64,000 nucleotides of DNA, from contig JBMYKD010000011.1 of assembly GCA_049595035.1 (NCBI GenBank), positions 3,517 through 67,516 on the forward strand. The letters are read 5' to 3'. Made by a program: the position numbers and the translations under genes. The notes beneath the pieces were generated by a model, which was given only the letters and a program-made list of their open reading frames with translations, was not told where the DNA came from and did not search any database. Origin of the DNA: UBA12202 sp049595035 (GTDB lineage: Bacteria; Pseudomonadota; Alphaproteobacteria; Puniceispirillales; UBA1172). Below are positions 26,115-34,157 of the stretch, piece after piece. Every line of letters starts with the position of its first letter. Within the stretch, counting starts at the first letter, position 1.

Positions 26115-26339
26115 ATGTCCCATTCACATGATCTTAACACCCAAGAAGAGCGTATCACTATTATCGTTCCCACCTTTAGCAAAATTGCCATGGAAATTCA
26201 TAGGCAGAATATGTGGGAAAAAGGATACAGGCTGGAAAGCAATGTAAAACAGCACATGTTTCTTGAAGGTGACGGCAAAGATACAAAAGAGCTATTTTCT
26301 GGCGAACAGATGTATGCAGCAACTTTTGTGAAAAATTGA
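26115..26339 (+). CDS. Small conserved-looking protein downstream of isocitrate lyase, unknown function
   Basis: This is a 74-residue protein starting at the second Met of the frame, which has GGAG about nine bases upstream (first Met at 26109 is only two bases from it). It is soluble and mixed-charge, with no membrane segment, Cys or known motif; the sequence reads MSHSHDLNTQEERITIIVP at the start and ends YAATFVKN. The clear ribosome-binding site and 34-base gap after aceA support a real gene in the same transcript. Possible modulator of isocitrate lyase, which is inference only. Confidence 0.65.
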   Translation: MSHSHDLNTQEERITIIVPTFSKIAMEIHRQNMWEKGYRLESNVKQHMFLEGDGKDTKELFSGEQMYAATFVKN

Positions 26340-26650
26340 CTATTACGCCGTGGAAAATCTCATGATCTGTTTTTATTAAGTAATGCTTATGAACCTAAAT
26401 CTGATATGCATATTTGCATGACGTCTTATTCAGCAGGTTAACCATTTGGGCTGTCGTCATCATATCTCGACGAATGTATTTTTCAGATAACGCCAAGCAT
26501 CACCAGATAGTCAGGTGATGCTTGGTTATTATGTCAGGTGATCATTTTTCCATATTCGCCAGTTTCTAACCAAACATGATTTTGCAAAATAGTGGCAGAT
26601 TTAAAATATTCTCTTATAATTGTGGTCTTCTTGAGTATTTCATAAAACAA
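26340..26650. other. Intergenic stretch after the aceA unit
   Basis: No gene is supported. It contains the terminator hairpin at 26493-26525 and the upstream region of the next plus-strand gene. Confidence 0.6.
26493..26525 (+). terminator. Strong terminator hairpin of the aceA unit
   Basis: CCAAGCATCACC and GGTGATGCTTGG pair perfectly over 12 bases around a nine-base loop. The following TTATTATGT is only partly T-rich. It lies about 155 bases after the small gene stop and is the best terminator-like structure in the window. Confidence 0.7.
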
Positions 26651-27727
26651 ATGATGATGAACAAACCAACATTACTCTTTATCTCTATGGGGGAACTTGC
26701 CACCCATCTTTTAGAAGCTGTTGCAAGAACAGATATGTTTTCTTCTATTATCGTTGCTAGTAGAGATTTGAAAAAGGCTCAGAAAAGAGTGAACAATGCT
26801 CTTATCGGCGCCGGTATAGAGGGCTATTTCCCCCAGATCATAGCTGAGGATTTAGATGTTCATCATAAAAATTTTCCGAAAAAACTCCGCGACATTAACC
26901 CTGACTATATTTTTTCTGCCCCCTCTTTGTTTCCATGGTGGCGGTTAACCCCTAGTGATGTTGCTATTCCATTTGCGGGATATACAGCCCTTCATTTATC
27001 ACTGATGAAGGCGTTCCGCGATCAGATTGCCATGTCTGGCGTTAAATCTTTCTGGATTGGGGCGTCATTCCCCGATGTGATCAATGCCATGCTTAACAGA
27101 ACCGGCTATGGGCCTCAATGCGGCATAGGGAATGTTCAGGAACCAATTTCAAAGATTCAAATGGGGATGAGCCGCCTTTTAGACGCTGACCCCAAGGAAA
27201 TAGAGGTCAAGTTAGTTGCCCAACATGCTTTTGAGTATTTTGTTTTAAATGATCATGAAGCCCCGGAATTACCGCCCTATTTGCTTAAAGTGCGTCTAGG
27301 CGGGAAAGATGTTACTGATCTGGCTGAAACGGTGTTGCGTCATCCTTTTCCCTTTCCATATGATATGCATTTTAATCGGGTCACCGCCTCATCAGCCCTT
27401 GTTGCTCTGAATGCCCTGACTGATGAAACAGAAAAGCAGATACATTTACCCGGCATTGGTGAATATGTTGGCGGGTATCCCGTTCTGGCAAGCAAGGCAG
27501 GAATAACAATCAATCTTGACCCCGAATGGTCTTTGCAACAAGCCATTGCGGTTAATGAAGCATCGTTAAAATGGGACGGCATAGAAAATATGGATTATGA
27601 TGGAACCATATTTTTCACAGAAGAAACCCAGCAGGCTTTAAATAAATTGCTGGGAAAGACAGTGGAAAAGCTTTCCATACATCAGGCACAAGAACAAGCC
27701 ACTGATCTGTTAAATGCTCTTAGTTAG
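26651..27727 (+). CDS. Uncharacterised protein with Rossmann-like N-terminus (saccharopine-dehydrogenase-like)
   Basis: This is a protein of about 358 residues that I cannot assign to a known enzyme. The chosen start is the first of three adjacent Met codons (MMMNKPTLLF); no strong ribosome-binding site is visible, so 26654 or 26657 are equal choices. The N-terminus LLFISMGELATHLLEAVARTDMFSSIIVASRDLKKAQKR has the beta-alpha-beta spacing of NAD(P)-binding folds, though the glycine pattern is incomplete. Conserved-looking segments later are GYTALHLSLMKAFRD and PGIGEYVGGYPVLASKAG. It stands 88 bases before an N-formylglutamate-amidohydrolase-like gene in the same direction. A dehydrogenase role is a guess from fold alone. 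Confidence 0.7.
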   Translation: MMMNKPTLLFISMGELATHLLEAVARTDMFSSIIVASRDLKKAQKRVNNALIGAGIEGYFPQIIAEDLDVHHKNFPKKLRDINPDYIFSAPSLFPWWRLTPSDVAIPFAGYTALHLSLMKAFRDQIAMSGVKSFWIGASFPDVINAMLNRTGYGPQCGIGNVQEPISKIQMGMSRLLDADPKEIEVKLVAQHAFEYFVLNDHEAPELPPYLLKVRLGGKDVTDLAETVLRHPFPFPYDMHFNRVTASSALVALNALTDETEKQIHLPGIGEYVGGYPVLASKAGITINLDPEWSLQQAIAVNEASLKWDGIENMDYDGTIFFTEETQQALNKLLGKTVEKLSIHQAQEQATDLLNALS

Positions 27728-27815
27728 GCATAAATATCCTGAAAAACTCTGACCCAGGATTGGGCAGAGATAAAAAACGATTAACGCGAGATGGCATTTA
27801 TTCTAGGTTTTATTC

Positions 27816-28577
27816 ATGGCAATTCTGTTATCATCTGATGAACCACCAGCAAGCGAATATCTGGCTCCTACTTCATGCCCTGATATTCTGATTATATGTG
27901 AACATGCTGGATGTATTATCCCCCGATCACTTAATCGATTAGGTCTTGATCCTGAATGTGCATTGGAAAAGCAGCATATTGCTTGGGATATAGGAGCAAA
28001 AGCCGTAGCAATGGGTATGGCAGAACAGCTTGGAGCCGGGTTTATCTGGCAAAATTACAGCCGTCTTGTCATTGATTGTAATCGCCCTCCGCATTCTGCT
28101 ACTTCTATCCCGGCTATAAGTGATCATATCCCTATTCCCGGAAATATGGCACTAGGCCCGGATGAAACTCATGCCAGAATAAATGAAATTTTCACCCCTT
28201 ACGATGATCTATGCAGAAAGGTAATGGCAAGGGAAGATATCAAGCTGGCCATATCCTTACACAGCTTTACCCCTATCATGAATAATATCGAACGCCCATG
28301 GGAAATCAGTTTTCTCTTTGATAAAGGGGAAGCATACGCAAAAGATATGGCAGCTTTCATATCTGAAGAAAGCCCTCACCTCAATATCGGGTTTAATGAG
28401 CCTTATCAAGTGAGTGAATCAACAGACTGGTTTGTCACCCAACATGCTGAACCTAAAGCGATCCCGCAAGTACTGATCGAGATCAGAAATAATGAAATCA
28501 GACATGATGATCAGATACAACTCTGGGTCGATAGACTGTGCAAGGCAGCTTTAAGCATGCTGAAAACATACAGATGA
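27816..28577 (+). CDS. N-formylglutamate amidohydrolase family protein
   Basis: This is a 253-residue member of the N-formylglutamate amidohydrolase fold family. Diagnostic parts are ILIICEHAGCIIP near residue 25 (metal-ligand His), HIAWDIGAKAVA, YSRLVIDCNRP near 85, and SLHSFTPIM near 150. The family releases formate or similar acyl groups from N-acyl amino acids in histidine degradation and related paths. No hut genes are near, so the natural substrate may be another N-acyl amino acid. It follows the Rossmann-like gene and may form a unit with it. Confidence 0.87.
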   Translation: MAILLSSDEPPASEYLAPTSCPDILIICEHAGCIIPRSLNRLGLDPECALEKQHIAWDIGAKAVAMGMAEQLGAGFIWQNYSRLVIDCNRPPHSATSIPAISDHIPIPGNMALGPDETHARINEIFTPYDDLCRKVMAREDIKLAISLHSFTPIMNNIERPWEISFLFDKGEAYAKDMAAFISEESPHLNIGFNEPYQVSESTDWFVTQHAEPKAIPQVLIEIRNNEIRHDDQIQLWVDRLCKAALSMLKTYR

Positions 28578-28597
28578 TCCTAAAAATAGATCACTGC

Positions 28598-29464
28598 TCA
28601 CATATCCGCACCTTCCTGCTGGGCGAAAAAGGATGTGGCTTTCGGAACAGCCGGTAAAGCCATATCATAGGTTGAACACCGCACACGGCCAGATATTTCC
28701 CCCCTCACCAATTCATGGGTGAACTGACTAGGCAGGTGATTAGGGCTGAGTTCAATCGCATCTTCGGCATAATATGTGGTTATATATAAAGTTCTTGGCC
28801 GATCTGATAGATTGGCGGTTGATCCATGCAATAAGCTTGCATGCATAAGGCAAACCGACCCTGCCTTACCTGTGCAAGATATAATATCAGACCGTCTATC
28901 ATCAACAATGGCATGATCAACCGATCCGGTGAATACGCCATTATGCCAGTGAGAATATAATGGCCCCTTATGGCTCCCCGGAATAACCTCAAGAGGGCCG
29001 TTTTCCATTGTCACGTCATCAAGGAACAAAAGACAGGTGATAATGTCGTCATTGGTCATAGGTTGAAAGGGAAAATCCTGATGCCATTTGACTTCAGTTT
29101 TTGAACCGGGTTGTTTTGAGTTCACTTTACCATGATGAAACCGGATAGATGGTCCGATTAATTCAGCGCAATAATCAACTGTGCGCGCATCACGCATGAT
29201 ACTGGCATATATATCAGACACTTCTTCGGGCGACTGAACGCGGCGAAGCGCCGGTTGTTTGGCATTATGGCCGGGCTGAAGATCAAATCGTGCCCGTCCA
29301 TCAAGAGTTTCTCCATAATCGGTATCGTGGCGGCGGCTTTCTTCAACCCAGCGATTAAACTCATCTCGCAATTGTACCAGCTGAGTATCAGTAACAGCAT
29401 CTTCTAATACGATAACACCATCTGCCCAAAATCGGTCTTTCTGTTCCTGGGTTAAATATGTCAT
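28598..29464 (-). CDS. Phytanoyl-CoA dioxygenase (PhyH) family oxygenase
   Basis: This is a 288-residue Fe(II)/2-oxoglutarate-dependent dioxygenase. The iron-binding triad is HxD in VKWHQDFPFQ (near residue 125) and the distal His in LMHASLLHGS, with the 2-oxoglutarate Arg in SDRPRTLYITTY. Length and the opening FWADGVIVLEDAVTD match PhyH-type hydroxylases used on small molecules such as ectoine, phosphonates or side-chain carbons. Substrate is unknown. It is monocistronic, with GGAGGTTTGCA before the start, and convergent with the amidohydrolase gene. Confidence 0.9.
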   Translation of the reverse strand: MTYLTQEQKDRFWADGVIVLEDAVTDTQLVQLRDEFNRWVEESRRHDTDYGETLDGRARFDLQPGHNAKQPALRRVQSPEEVSDIYASIMRDARTVDYCAELIGPSIRFHHGKVNSKQPGSKTEVKWHQDFPFQPMTNDDIITCLLFLDDVTMENGPLEVIPGSHKGPLYSHWHNGVFTGSVDHAIVDDRRSDIISCTGKAGSVCLMHASLLHGSTANLSDRPRTLYITTYYAEDAIELSPNHLPSQFTHELVRGEISGRVRCSTYDMALPAVPKATSFFAQQEGADM

Positions 29465-29674
29465 TGCAAACCTCCTCCAGCATCAAAACAACACATGGCC
29501 GTTGATTTGAAAATATAATCGCAATTTTTTATCCATGTCTATCAGAAAAGCATATTGGGTTAGCTATGGAAAATGTATCATTTTATCGCTGATATCACTG
29601 GCCAAATAGCTAATGTCATATGCCATTGAACTTTACCAGATTAACTACAATTTATGGGATAATACGGTAATGGC

Positions 29675-30265
29675 ATGACAGAGCATAAATCAATGCAACA
29701 CACGACTTTTAAAAGAAAATATATTCCATATATCGTGGCTGTAATGTGTATTGGCATGATGACGTCTATTACAATTTCCGTCAGAGCCGATACCACCCCC
29801 TCGCCCCTGTCAATATTTGATAGCCAGTTAACAGATGCCACACTAATTGGTCAGGGCATTCTTAAAATTTACTGGGCACAGGTTTATCATTTATCCTATT
29901 ACACAACCGATGAAAATAAGGATGGCCAAGCTGACGCTATCATTCTGCATTATGATTATCTTCGTGATGTGCCCAAATATGCCACTATTGATGCCTCACG
30001 CGATGAATTTAAACGCTATCCGCAGATAACCGATGAAAAACTGGCCACATGGATTGGCTATCTGGAACAGGCATTATCAGATATGTATGAAGGTGATCAG
30101 GCCATTATCAAAAGACAGGCTGATGGAACGATAAGTTTTTATGTTGGAGATGCTGAACCGGTTATTATCAGTGATGAAGAATTCAGTCAGGTATTCTTTG
30201 ATATATGGCTGGGGCCAGAATCCACTTACCCATCATTGAGAAAACAATTGCTGGCATTGAACTGA
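29675..30265 (+). CDS. Exported chalcone-isomerase-like family protein
   Basis: This is a 196-residue protein with an N-terminal signal/anchor (PYIVAVMCIGMMTSITISVRA-D). Met7 at 29693 is an alternative start. The mature part resembles the bacterial chalcone-isomerase-like family: GQGILKIYWAQVYHLSYYTTD, then ILHYDYLRDVP and the late SFYVGDAEPVIISDEEFSQVFFDIWLG. The DENKDGQAD stretch recalls a calcium loop. These proteins are thought to bind fatty-acid-like ligands; catalytic flavonoid chemistry is not expected. No operon partner. Confidence 0.72.
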   Translation: MTEHKSMQHTTFKRKYIPYIVAVMCIGMMTSITISVRADTTPSPLSIFDSQLTDATLIGQGILKIYWAQVYHLSYYTTDENKDGQADAIILHYDYLRDVPKYATIDASRDEFKRYPQITDEKLATWIGYLEQALSDMYEGDQAIIKRQADGTISFYVGDAEPVIISDEEFSQVFFDIWLGPESTYPSLRKQLLALN

Positions 30266-30419
30266 TCGCCTCATCTAGCAGAAATAAAGCAGTTGTATTA
30301 GACGGTTTCTAGGCATATCTTGGACTAGATAAGTAAAACCTTTATGGATATTTATTAATTTATTAGATTAATTTATTCATATTAACTATTGTTTTAAAAG
30401 CATTAAAGGGAATGATTAA

Positions 30420-31466
30420 ATGAAAATGAACACACTTGGGCGAACAGATATTATGGTATCTGCGCTTTGTCTTGGCAGCATGACATGGGGAACACAAAAC
30501 ACAGAAGCCGAAGGTCATGCCCAGATTGATTTCGCCCTTGATAATGGCATTAACTTCATTGATACCGCCGAAATGTACCCGGTCAATCCCCTTTCCAAAG
30601 AAACTCAAGGGGATACAGAACGGGTCTTAGGCACATGGGTTAAATCTTCCGGTCGCCGTGAAGACGTTGTCATTGCAACAAAGGTAAGTGGTGAAGGCTT
30701 AAAATATGTTCGTGATGGTGCCCCAATATCATCAACGACTATCAGGCAGGCTCTGGAAAACTCCCTTAAATCACTACAAACCGATTATGTTGATCTCTAT
30801 CAATTACACTGGCCTAACAGAGGGTCATATATGTTTCGCCAGAATTGGCGTTATGACCCCACCAGTCAGGATACGGCAGAAACCGAAGATCACATGCTTG
30901 ATGTGCTGACCTGCCTTGATGAATTGATCAGCGAAGGCAAAATTCGGGCAATCGGGCTTTCTAATGAAAGCTGTTGGGGCACCATGAAGTGGTTGCATAT
31001 GGCTGAAAAACATAATCTTCCCCGTATGGCCAGCATTCAGAATGAATATAGCCTTCTTTGTCGCCTATATGATCTGGATATGGCAGAGATGACACATCAT
31101 GAACAAGTTGGTCTATTGTCATTCTCACCGCTTGCAACAGGATTATTAACCGGTAAATATTCAGCTGATAGCAAGCCTCCTGCTGGCTCTCGCGCATCCA
31201 TCACCTCTGATCTTGGCGGGCGTACAACCACCCGTGTATGGCCAGCGGTTGAAGCCTATGAAGATATCGCTAAACGGTTTGAACTTGATTTGACAGCCAT
31301 GTCATTAGCATGGTGTATGCAGAGATCATTTATGACCAGCACAATATTCGGGGCAACATCTCTGGAACAGATGAAACAGTCATTGAAGTCCGTGGATTAT
31401 CATTTAGACAAACAGATTTTACATGCTATTGATAATGCGCATAGATCTCATCCGATGCCATATTAA
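30420..31466 (+). CDS. Aldo/keto reductase, Tas-like
   Basis: This is a 348-residue TIM-barrel NADPH-dependent oxidoreductase. The catalytic Tyr lies in DTAEMYP, the Lys in VIATKVSG and the His in DLYQLHWPNR. The start LGRTDIMVSALCLGSMTWGTQNTE closely follows Tas-type aldo/keto reductases, with their inserted NPLSKETQG segment. It likely reduces aldehydes or ketones. A methyltransferase gene follows after 17 bases in the same direction. Confidence 0.92.
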   Translation: MKMNTLGRTDIMVSALCLGSMTWGTQNTEAEGHAQIDFALDNGINFIDTAEMYPVNPLSKETQGDTERVLGTWVKSSGRREDVVIATKVSGEGLKYVRDGAPISSTTIRQALENSLKSLQTDYVDLYQLHWPNRGSYMFRQNWRYDPTSQDTAETEDHMLDVLTCLDELISEGKIRAIGLSNESCWGTMKWLHMAEKHNLPRMASIQNEYSLLCRLYDLDMAEMTHHEQVGLLSFSPLATGLLTGKYSADSKPPAGSRASITSDLGGRTTTRVWPAVEAYEDIAKRFELDLTAMSLAWCMQRSFMTSTIFGATSLEQMKQSLKSVDYHLDKQILHAIDNAHRSHPMPY

Positions 31467-31483
31467 ACCAGTAGATAAAAAAT

Positions 31484-32101
31484 ATGACACAACCTACAAA
31501 AACGCCGGCGGATTTCTGGAATCCAAAATTTGATACATCCGAATATATATTCGGTAAGGATGCAAACACATTTATTGCTTCTGTGATACCGCCCGCATCA
31601 TCTGATCAGACCGCCTATGCTCCGGCTGACGGGGAAGGTCGTAATGGGGTATATCTGGCGAAAATGGGATATGCGGTAACAAGCGTTGATATTTCTGAAA
31701 AAGCGGTAGAAAAAGCCCTGATGCTTGCAGCTGATCAGGGGGTTGCAATTAACGCATCGGTGGGTGACGTCATGGGAGCACCACCTGCCGAGTTTGATGT
31801 TGTTATTGTGTCTTTCATGCATTTCAAGCCGCATGATCATAAGCGTTTTGTCAATCATCTGATTGCGGCTTTAAAACCCGGTGGACTTCTAGCCATTGAA
31901 GGATATTCCCTTGACCAGATTCCATTTCAATCTGGTGGTCCAAAATCCGAAGATATGCTGTATACACGGCATAAGCTAGCAGATGATTTTAAATCACTTG
32001 ATCTGATTTTGCTGCAAGATGCCCGGCGCGTCCTTAATGAAGGCGCACGCCATCAGGGTGAAGCCGCTACCATTCAACTGGTAGCAAGAAAAGCCTTATA
32101 G
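31484..32101 (+). CDS. Class I SAM-dependent methyltransferase (TehB-like)
   Basis: This is a 205-residue Rossmann-fold methyltransferase. The SAM motif I is APADGEGRNGVYLA near residue 48, followed by VTSVDISEKAVEKA and the post-I GDVMGAPPAEFDVVIVSFMHF. The short N-terminal FWNPKFDTSEYIFGKDAN is typical of TehB or thiopurine-methyltransferase-like proteins that detoxify small molecules. It is sandwiched between the aldo/keto reductase and the zinc-ribbon gene with 2-17 base gaps, so the three probably share a transcript. Confidence 0.88.
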   Translation: MTQPTKTPADFWNPKFDTSEYIFGKDANTFIASVIPPASSDQTAYAPADGEGRNGVYLAKMGYAVTSVDISEKAVEKALMLAADQGVAINASVGDVMGAPPAEFDVVIVSFMHFKPHDHKRFVNHLIAALKPGGLLAIEGYSLDQIPFQSGGPKSEDMLYTRHKLADDFKSLDLILLQDARRVLNEGARHQGEAATIQLVARKAL

Positions 32102-32103
32102 AT

Positions 32104-32292
32104 ATGACAAAAGGCTTTACTTACAGTCGTGAAACAATCTGGCATATCACCTGTCAATCCTGTGGGTTTTACTGGACGTATCCCACCATGAATGCCATCG
32201 AAACCCCTGAAAAGCGATCTTGGCACTGCCCATTATGTGGCCAGAAAGGCAATGGCCAGGAGCAGAAAGACTGGCATGACCCAAGCTCCTGA
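32104..32292 (+). CDS. Small zinc-ribbon protein
   Basis: This is a 62-residue protein with two CxxC knuckles (CQSC near residue 17 and CPLC near 47) that should bind one zinc ion. No other motif is visible. It starts 2 bases after the methyltransferase stop, and its last 17 bases overlap the likely start of the DMT transporter. The tight packing supports translation. Function unknown; RNA, DNA or protein binding is typical for such ribbons. Confidence 0.6.
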   Translation: MTKGFTYSRETIWHITCQSCGFYWTYPTMNAIETPEKRSWHCPLCGQKGNGQEQKDWHDPSS

Positions 32293-33211
32293 TCAGATAT
32301 CTTCTGCGCTACCGCAACAGAAAACCCTCAATCCGAAACGTGGTATTATCCTGATGATGATGGCCGTTCTGGGCTTTGCGGCCATGGATGGTATGTCTAA
32401 ATATATGGGTGAACGGTATCATATTATTTCCGTTGTTATGATCCGCATGTGGTTTTTTGCTCTATTTGTTGTTGTCTGGAGTGTTATTAAATCAGGCGGT
32501 ATAAAAGCGGCGGCCAGATCGCATCATCCTTTTGTGCAATTTCTGCGCGGGGGTTTGCTATCTCTTCAAATCTGTGTCGCGGTCGCATCATTTGTTATTC
32601 TTGGCCTTGCTCAGACACATGCTATTTTTGCCTGCTATCCTCTGCTGGTTGTGGCTCTATCTATTATTTTCCTTGGTGAACGTGTTGGCTGGCAAAGGAT
32701 AGCCGCTATAATTATGGGATGTGTTGGCGTATTAATCATTATCCAACCGGGAACAACGGTATTCAAACCCGAAGCCCTAATCGCTGTTGCGGCAACTCTT
32801 GGATTTGCCATTTACAATGTTTTAACCCGTTATGTTGCCAAACGTGACGATCCTGTTACCAGTTTTTTCTGGACAGGAATAGCCGGATGTATCGTCATAT
32901 CCATGATTGGCCCCTTTTTCTGGACACCGATTTTGATGCAGGACTGGGCTATGATGATGATGCTATGCGTTACGGCAATGCTGGCCCATTTACTTATGAT
33001 CATGGCACTGAATGTTGCCGAAACCACCACCTTACAGCCTTTTGCTCTGTTACAGATTGTTTATAGCACGCTGATTGGCCTTATTCTGTTTAAAGAGGTT
33101 GTCGAGATGCATGTGTTTGTAGGTGCAGGTATTATCGTTGCATCAGGATTATTTGCTTTCTGGCGTGAAGCCAAATTGAAGCAACTAGCACAGACAGATA
33201 TGGCAAAATAG
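32276..33211 (+). CDS. DMT superfamily transporter (EamA domains)
   Basis: This is a protein of about 311 residues with ten predicted membrane helices in two EamA repeats, typical of drug/metabolite exporters. The start at 32276 (MTQAPDQISS) is chosen because the helices begin soon after; AGGAG is 13 bases upstream. The longer frame from 32192 would overlap the zinc-ribbon gene by 100 bases. Repeat 1 ends with LGERVGWQRIAAIIMGCVGVLIIIQPG, repeat 2 with FKEVVEMHVFVGAGIIVASG. Likely exports or imports small metabolites; substrate unknown. Confidence 0.9.
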   Translation: MTQAPDQISSALPQQKTLNPKRGIILMMMAVLGFAAMDGMSKYMGERYHIISVVMIRMWFFALFVVVWSVIKSGGIKAAARSHHPFVQFLRGGLLSLQICVAVASFVILGLAQTHAIFACYPLLVVALSIIFLGERVGWQRIAAIIMGCVGVLIIIQPGTTVFKPEALIAVAATLGFAIYNVLTRYVAKRDDPVTSFFWTGIAGCIVISMIGPFFWTPILMQDWAMMMMLCVTAMLAHLLMIMALNVAETTTLQPFALLQIVYSTLIGLILFKEVVEMHVFVGAGIIVASGLFAFWREAKLKQLAQTDMAK

Positions 33212-33293
33212 CCATCTGATGGAATGGACTTCAATCTGATTATTTTCTAATATCAGATGATATTATTACTCATAAAAAAGGATTTCTTTTTCC

Positions 33294-33734
33294 ATGCCTT
33301 TTACAACAATTGACTTCGCTCACTTCACGCCATATGCCTCACTCATTGGCGGAATTCTAATTGGTCTTGCCGCCTTTATCCTCATGGCTAGTAATGGCCG
33401 GGTGATGGGGATTAGTGGCATTTTCGCTTCAGCTCTAATAAATAGGCCTGTGAACGGCTTATGGCGCTGGTTTTTTCTTGCCGGCACCATTATTGGCCCT
33501 CTCATTTATCTGGGATTTAAAGATGAAGGCCTTTTGATGCGGCCAGTTAGCGAAGGGGCTTTACTATATGTGGGCGGATTTATTGTTGGTCTGGGGGCTA
33601 TGATTGGTGCTGGCTGTACGTCTGGTCATGGAATATGCGGACTGGCACGGCTTTCGCCACGATCATTTGTCGCTGTCATGACATTTATGATCACTGCCGT
33701 GATTACCGTCCTGATTATTCATTCCGGTTCATAG
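33294..33734 (+). CDS. YeeE/YedE-type sulfur transporter subunit (PmpA-like)
   Basis: This is a 146-residue membrane protein with four helices. The family hallmark GAGCTSGHGICGLARLSPRS near residue 105 has the Cys residues that carry sulfur in TsuA-like thiosulfate channels. It forms a half-transporter with the next gene, 12 bases downstream. The family moves thiosulfate or related sulfur compounds across the inner membrane. No rhodanese or regulator is adjacent. Confidence 0.88.
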   Translation: MPFTTIDFAHFTPYASLIGGILIGLAAFILMASNGRVMGISGIFASALINRPVNGLWRWFFLAGTIIGPLIYLGFKDEGLLMRPVSEGALLYVGGFIVGLGAMIGAGCTSGHGICGLARLSPRSFVAVMTFMITAVITVLIIHSGS

Positions 33735-33746
33735 GAGAAGAATATC

Positions 33747-34157
33747 ATGCCTCTTGTTGTAGCATTAGTTTCAGGTGTTCTATTTGGTATTGGCCTTGCT
33801 ATGGGCGGAATGCTTGATCCGGCGAAAGTGGTTGGCTTCCTTGATATTTTTGGCACATGGGATCCATCACTTGCCTTTGTCATGGGCGGTGGTGTGATGA
33901 TAAACCTGATAGGATATTATGGATTTATCAAACGCATGGATTACCCTGTTTTTGAAGGCCAGTTTCATTTACCGCAAAAACAATCATTTGATATGCAACT
34001 GATTACAGGTTCAGCTTTATTCGGGATTGGCTGGGGCATCACCGGTCTTTGTCCGGGCCCTGCTGTTGCATCGCTTTTGACAAATACGGAAACCGGTGCT
34101 TTTTTTCTGATCTCTGTTGCGGCCGGGTTACTGGTTGGTAAGGTTGTCACAAAATAA
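33747..34157 (+). CDS. YeeE/YedE-type sulfur transporter subunit (PmpB-like, DUF6691)
   Basis: This is a 136-residue four-helix membrane protein, the second half of the PmpAB pair. Motifs are GLAMGGMLDPAKVVGFLDIFG near residue 18 and GIGWGITGLCPGPA near 102, the latter with a conserved Cys. It starts 12 bases after PmpA with GGAGAAG upstream. Its last 30 bases overlap the end of hflX on the other strand. Confidence 0.88.
   Translation: MPLVVALVSGVLFGIGLAMGGMLDPAKVVGFLDIFGTWDPSLAFVMGGGVMINLIGYYGFIKRMDYPVFEGQFHLPQKQSFDMQLITGSALFGIGWGITGLCPGPAVASLLTNTETGAFFLISVAAGLLVGKVVTK

Noticed and set aside
32192..32275. Longer N-terminus for the DMT transporter
   Set aside because: It would overlap the zinc-ribbon gene by 100 bases and add a hydrophilic tail not usual in the family; start at 32276 is preferred.
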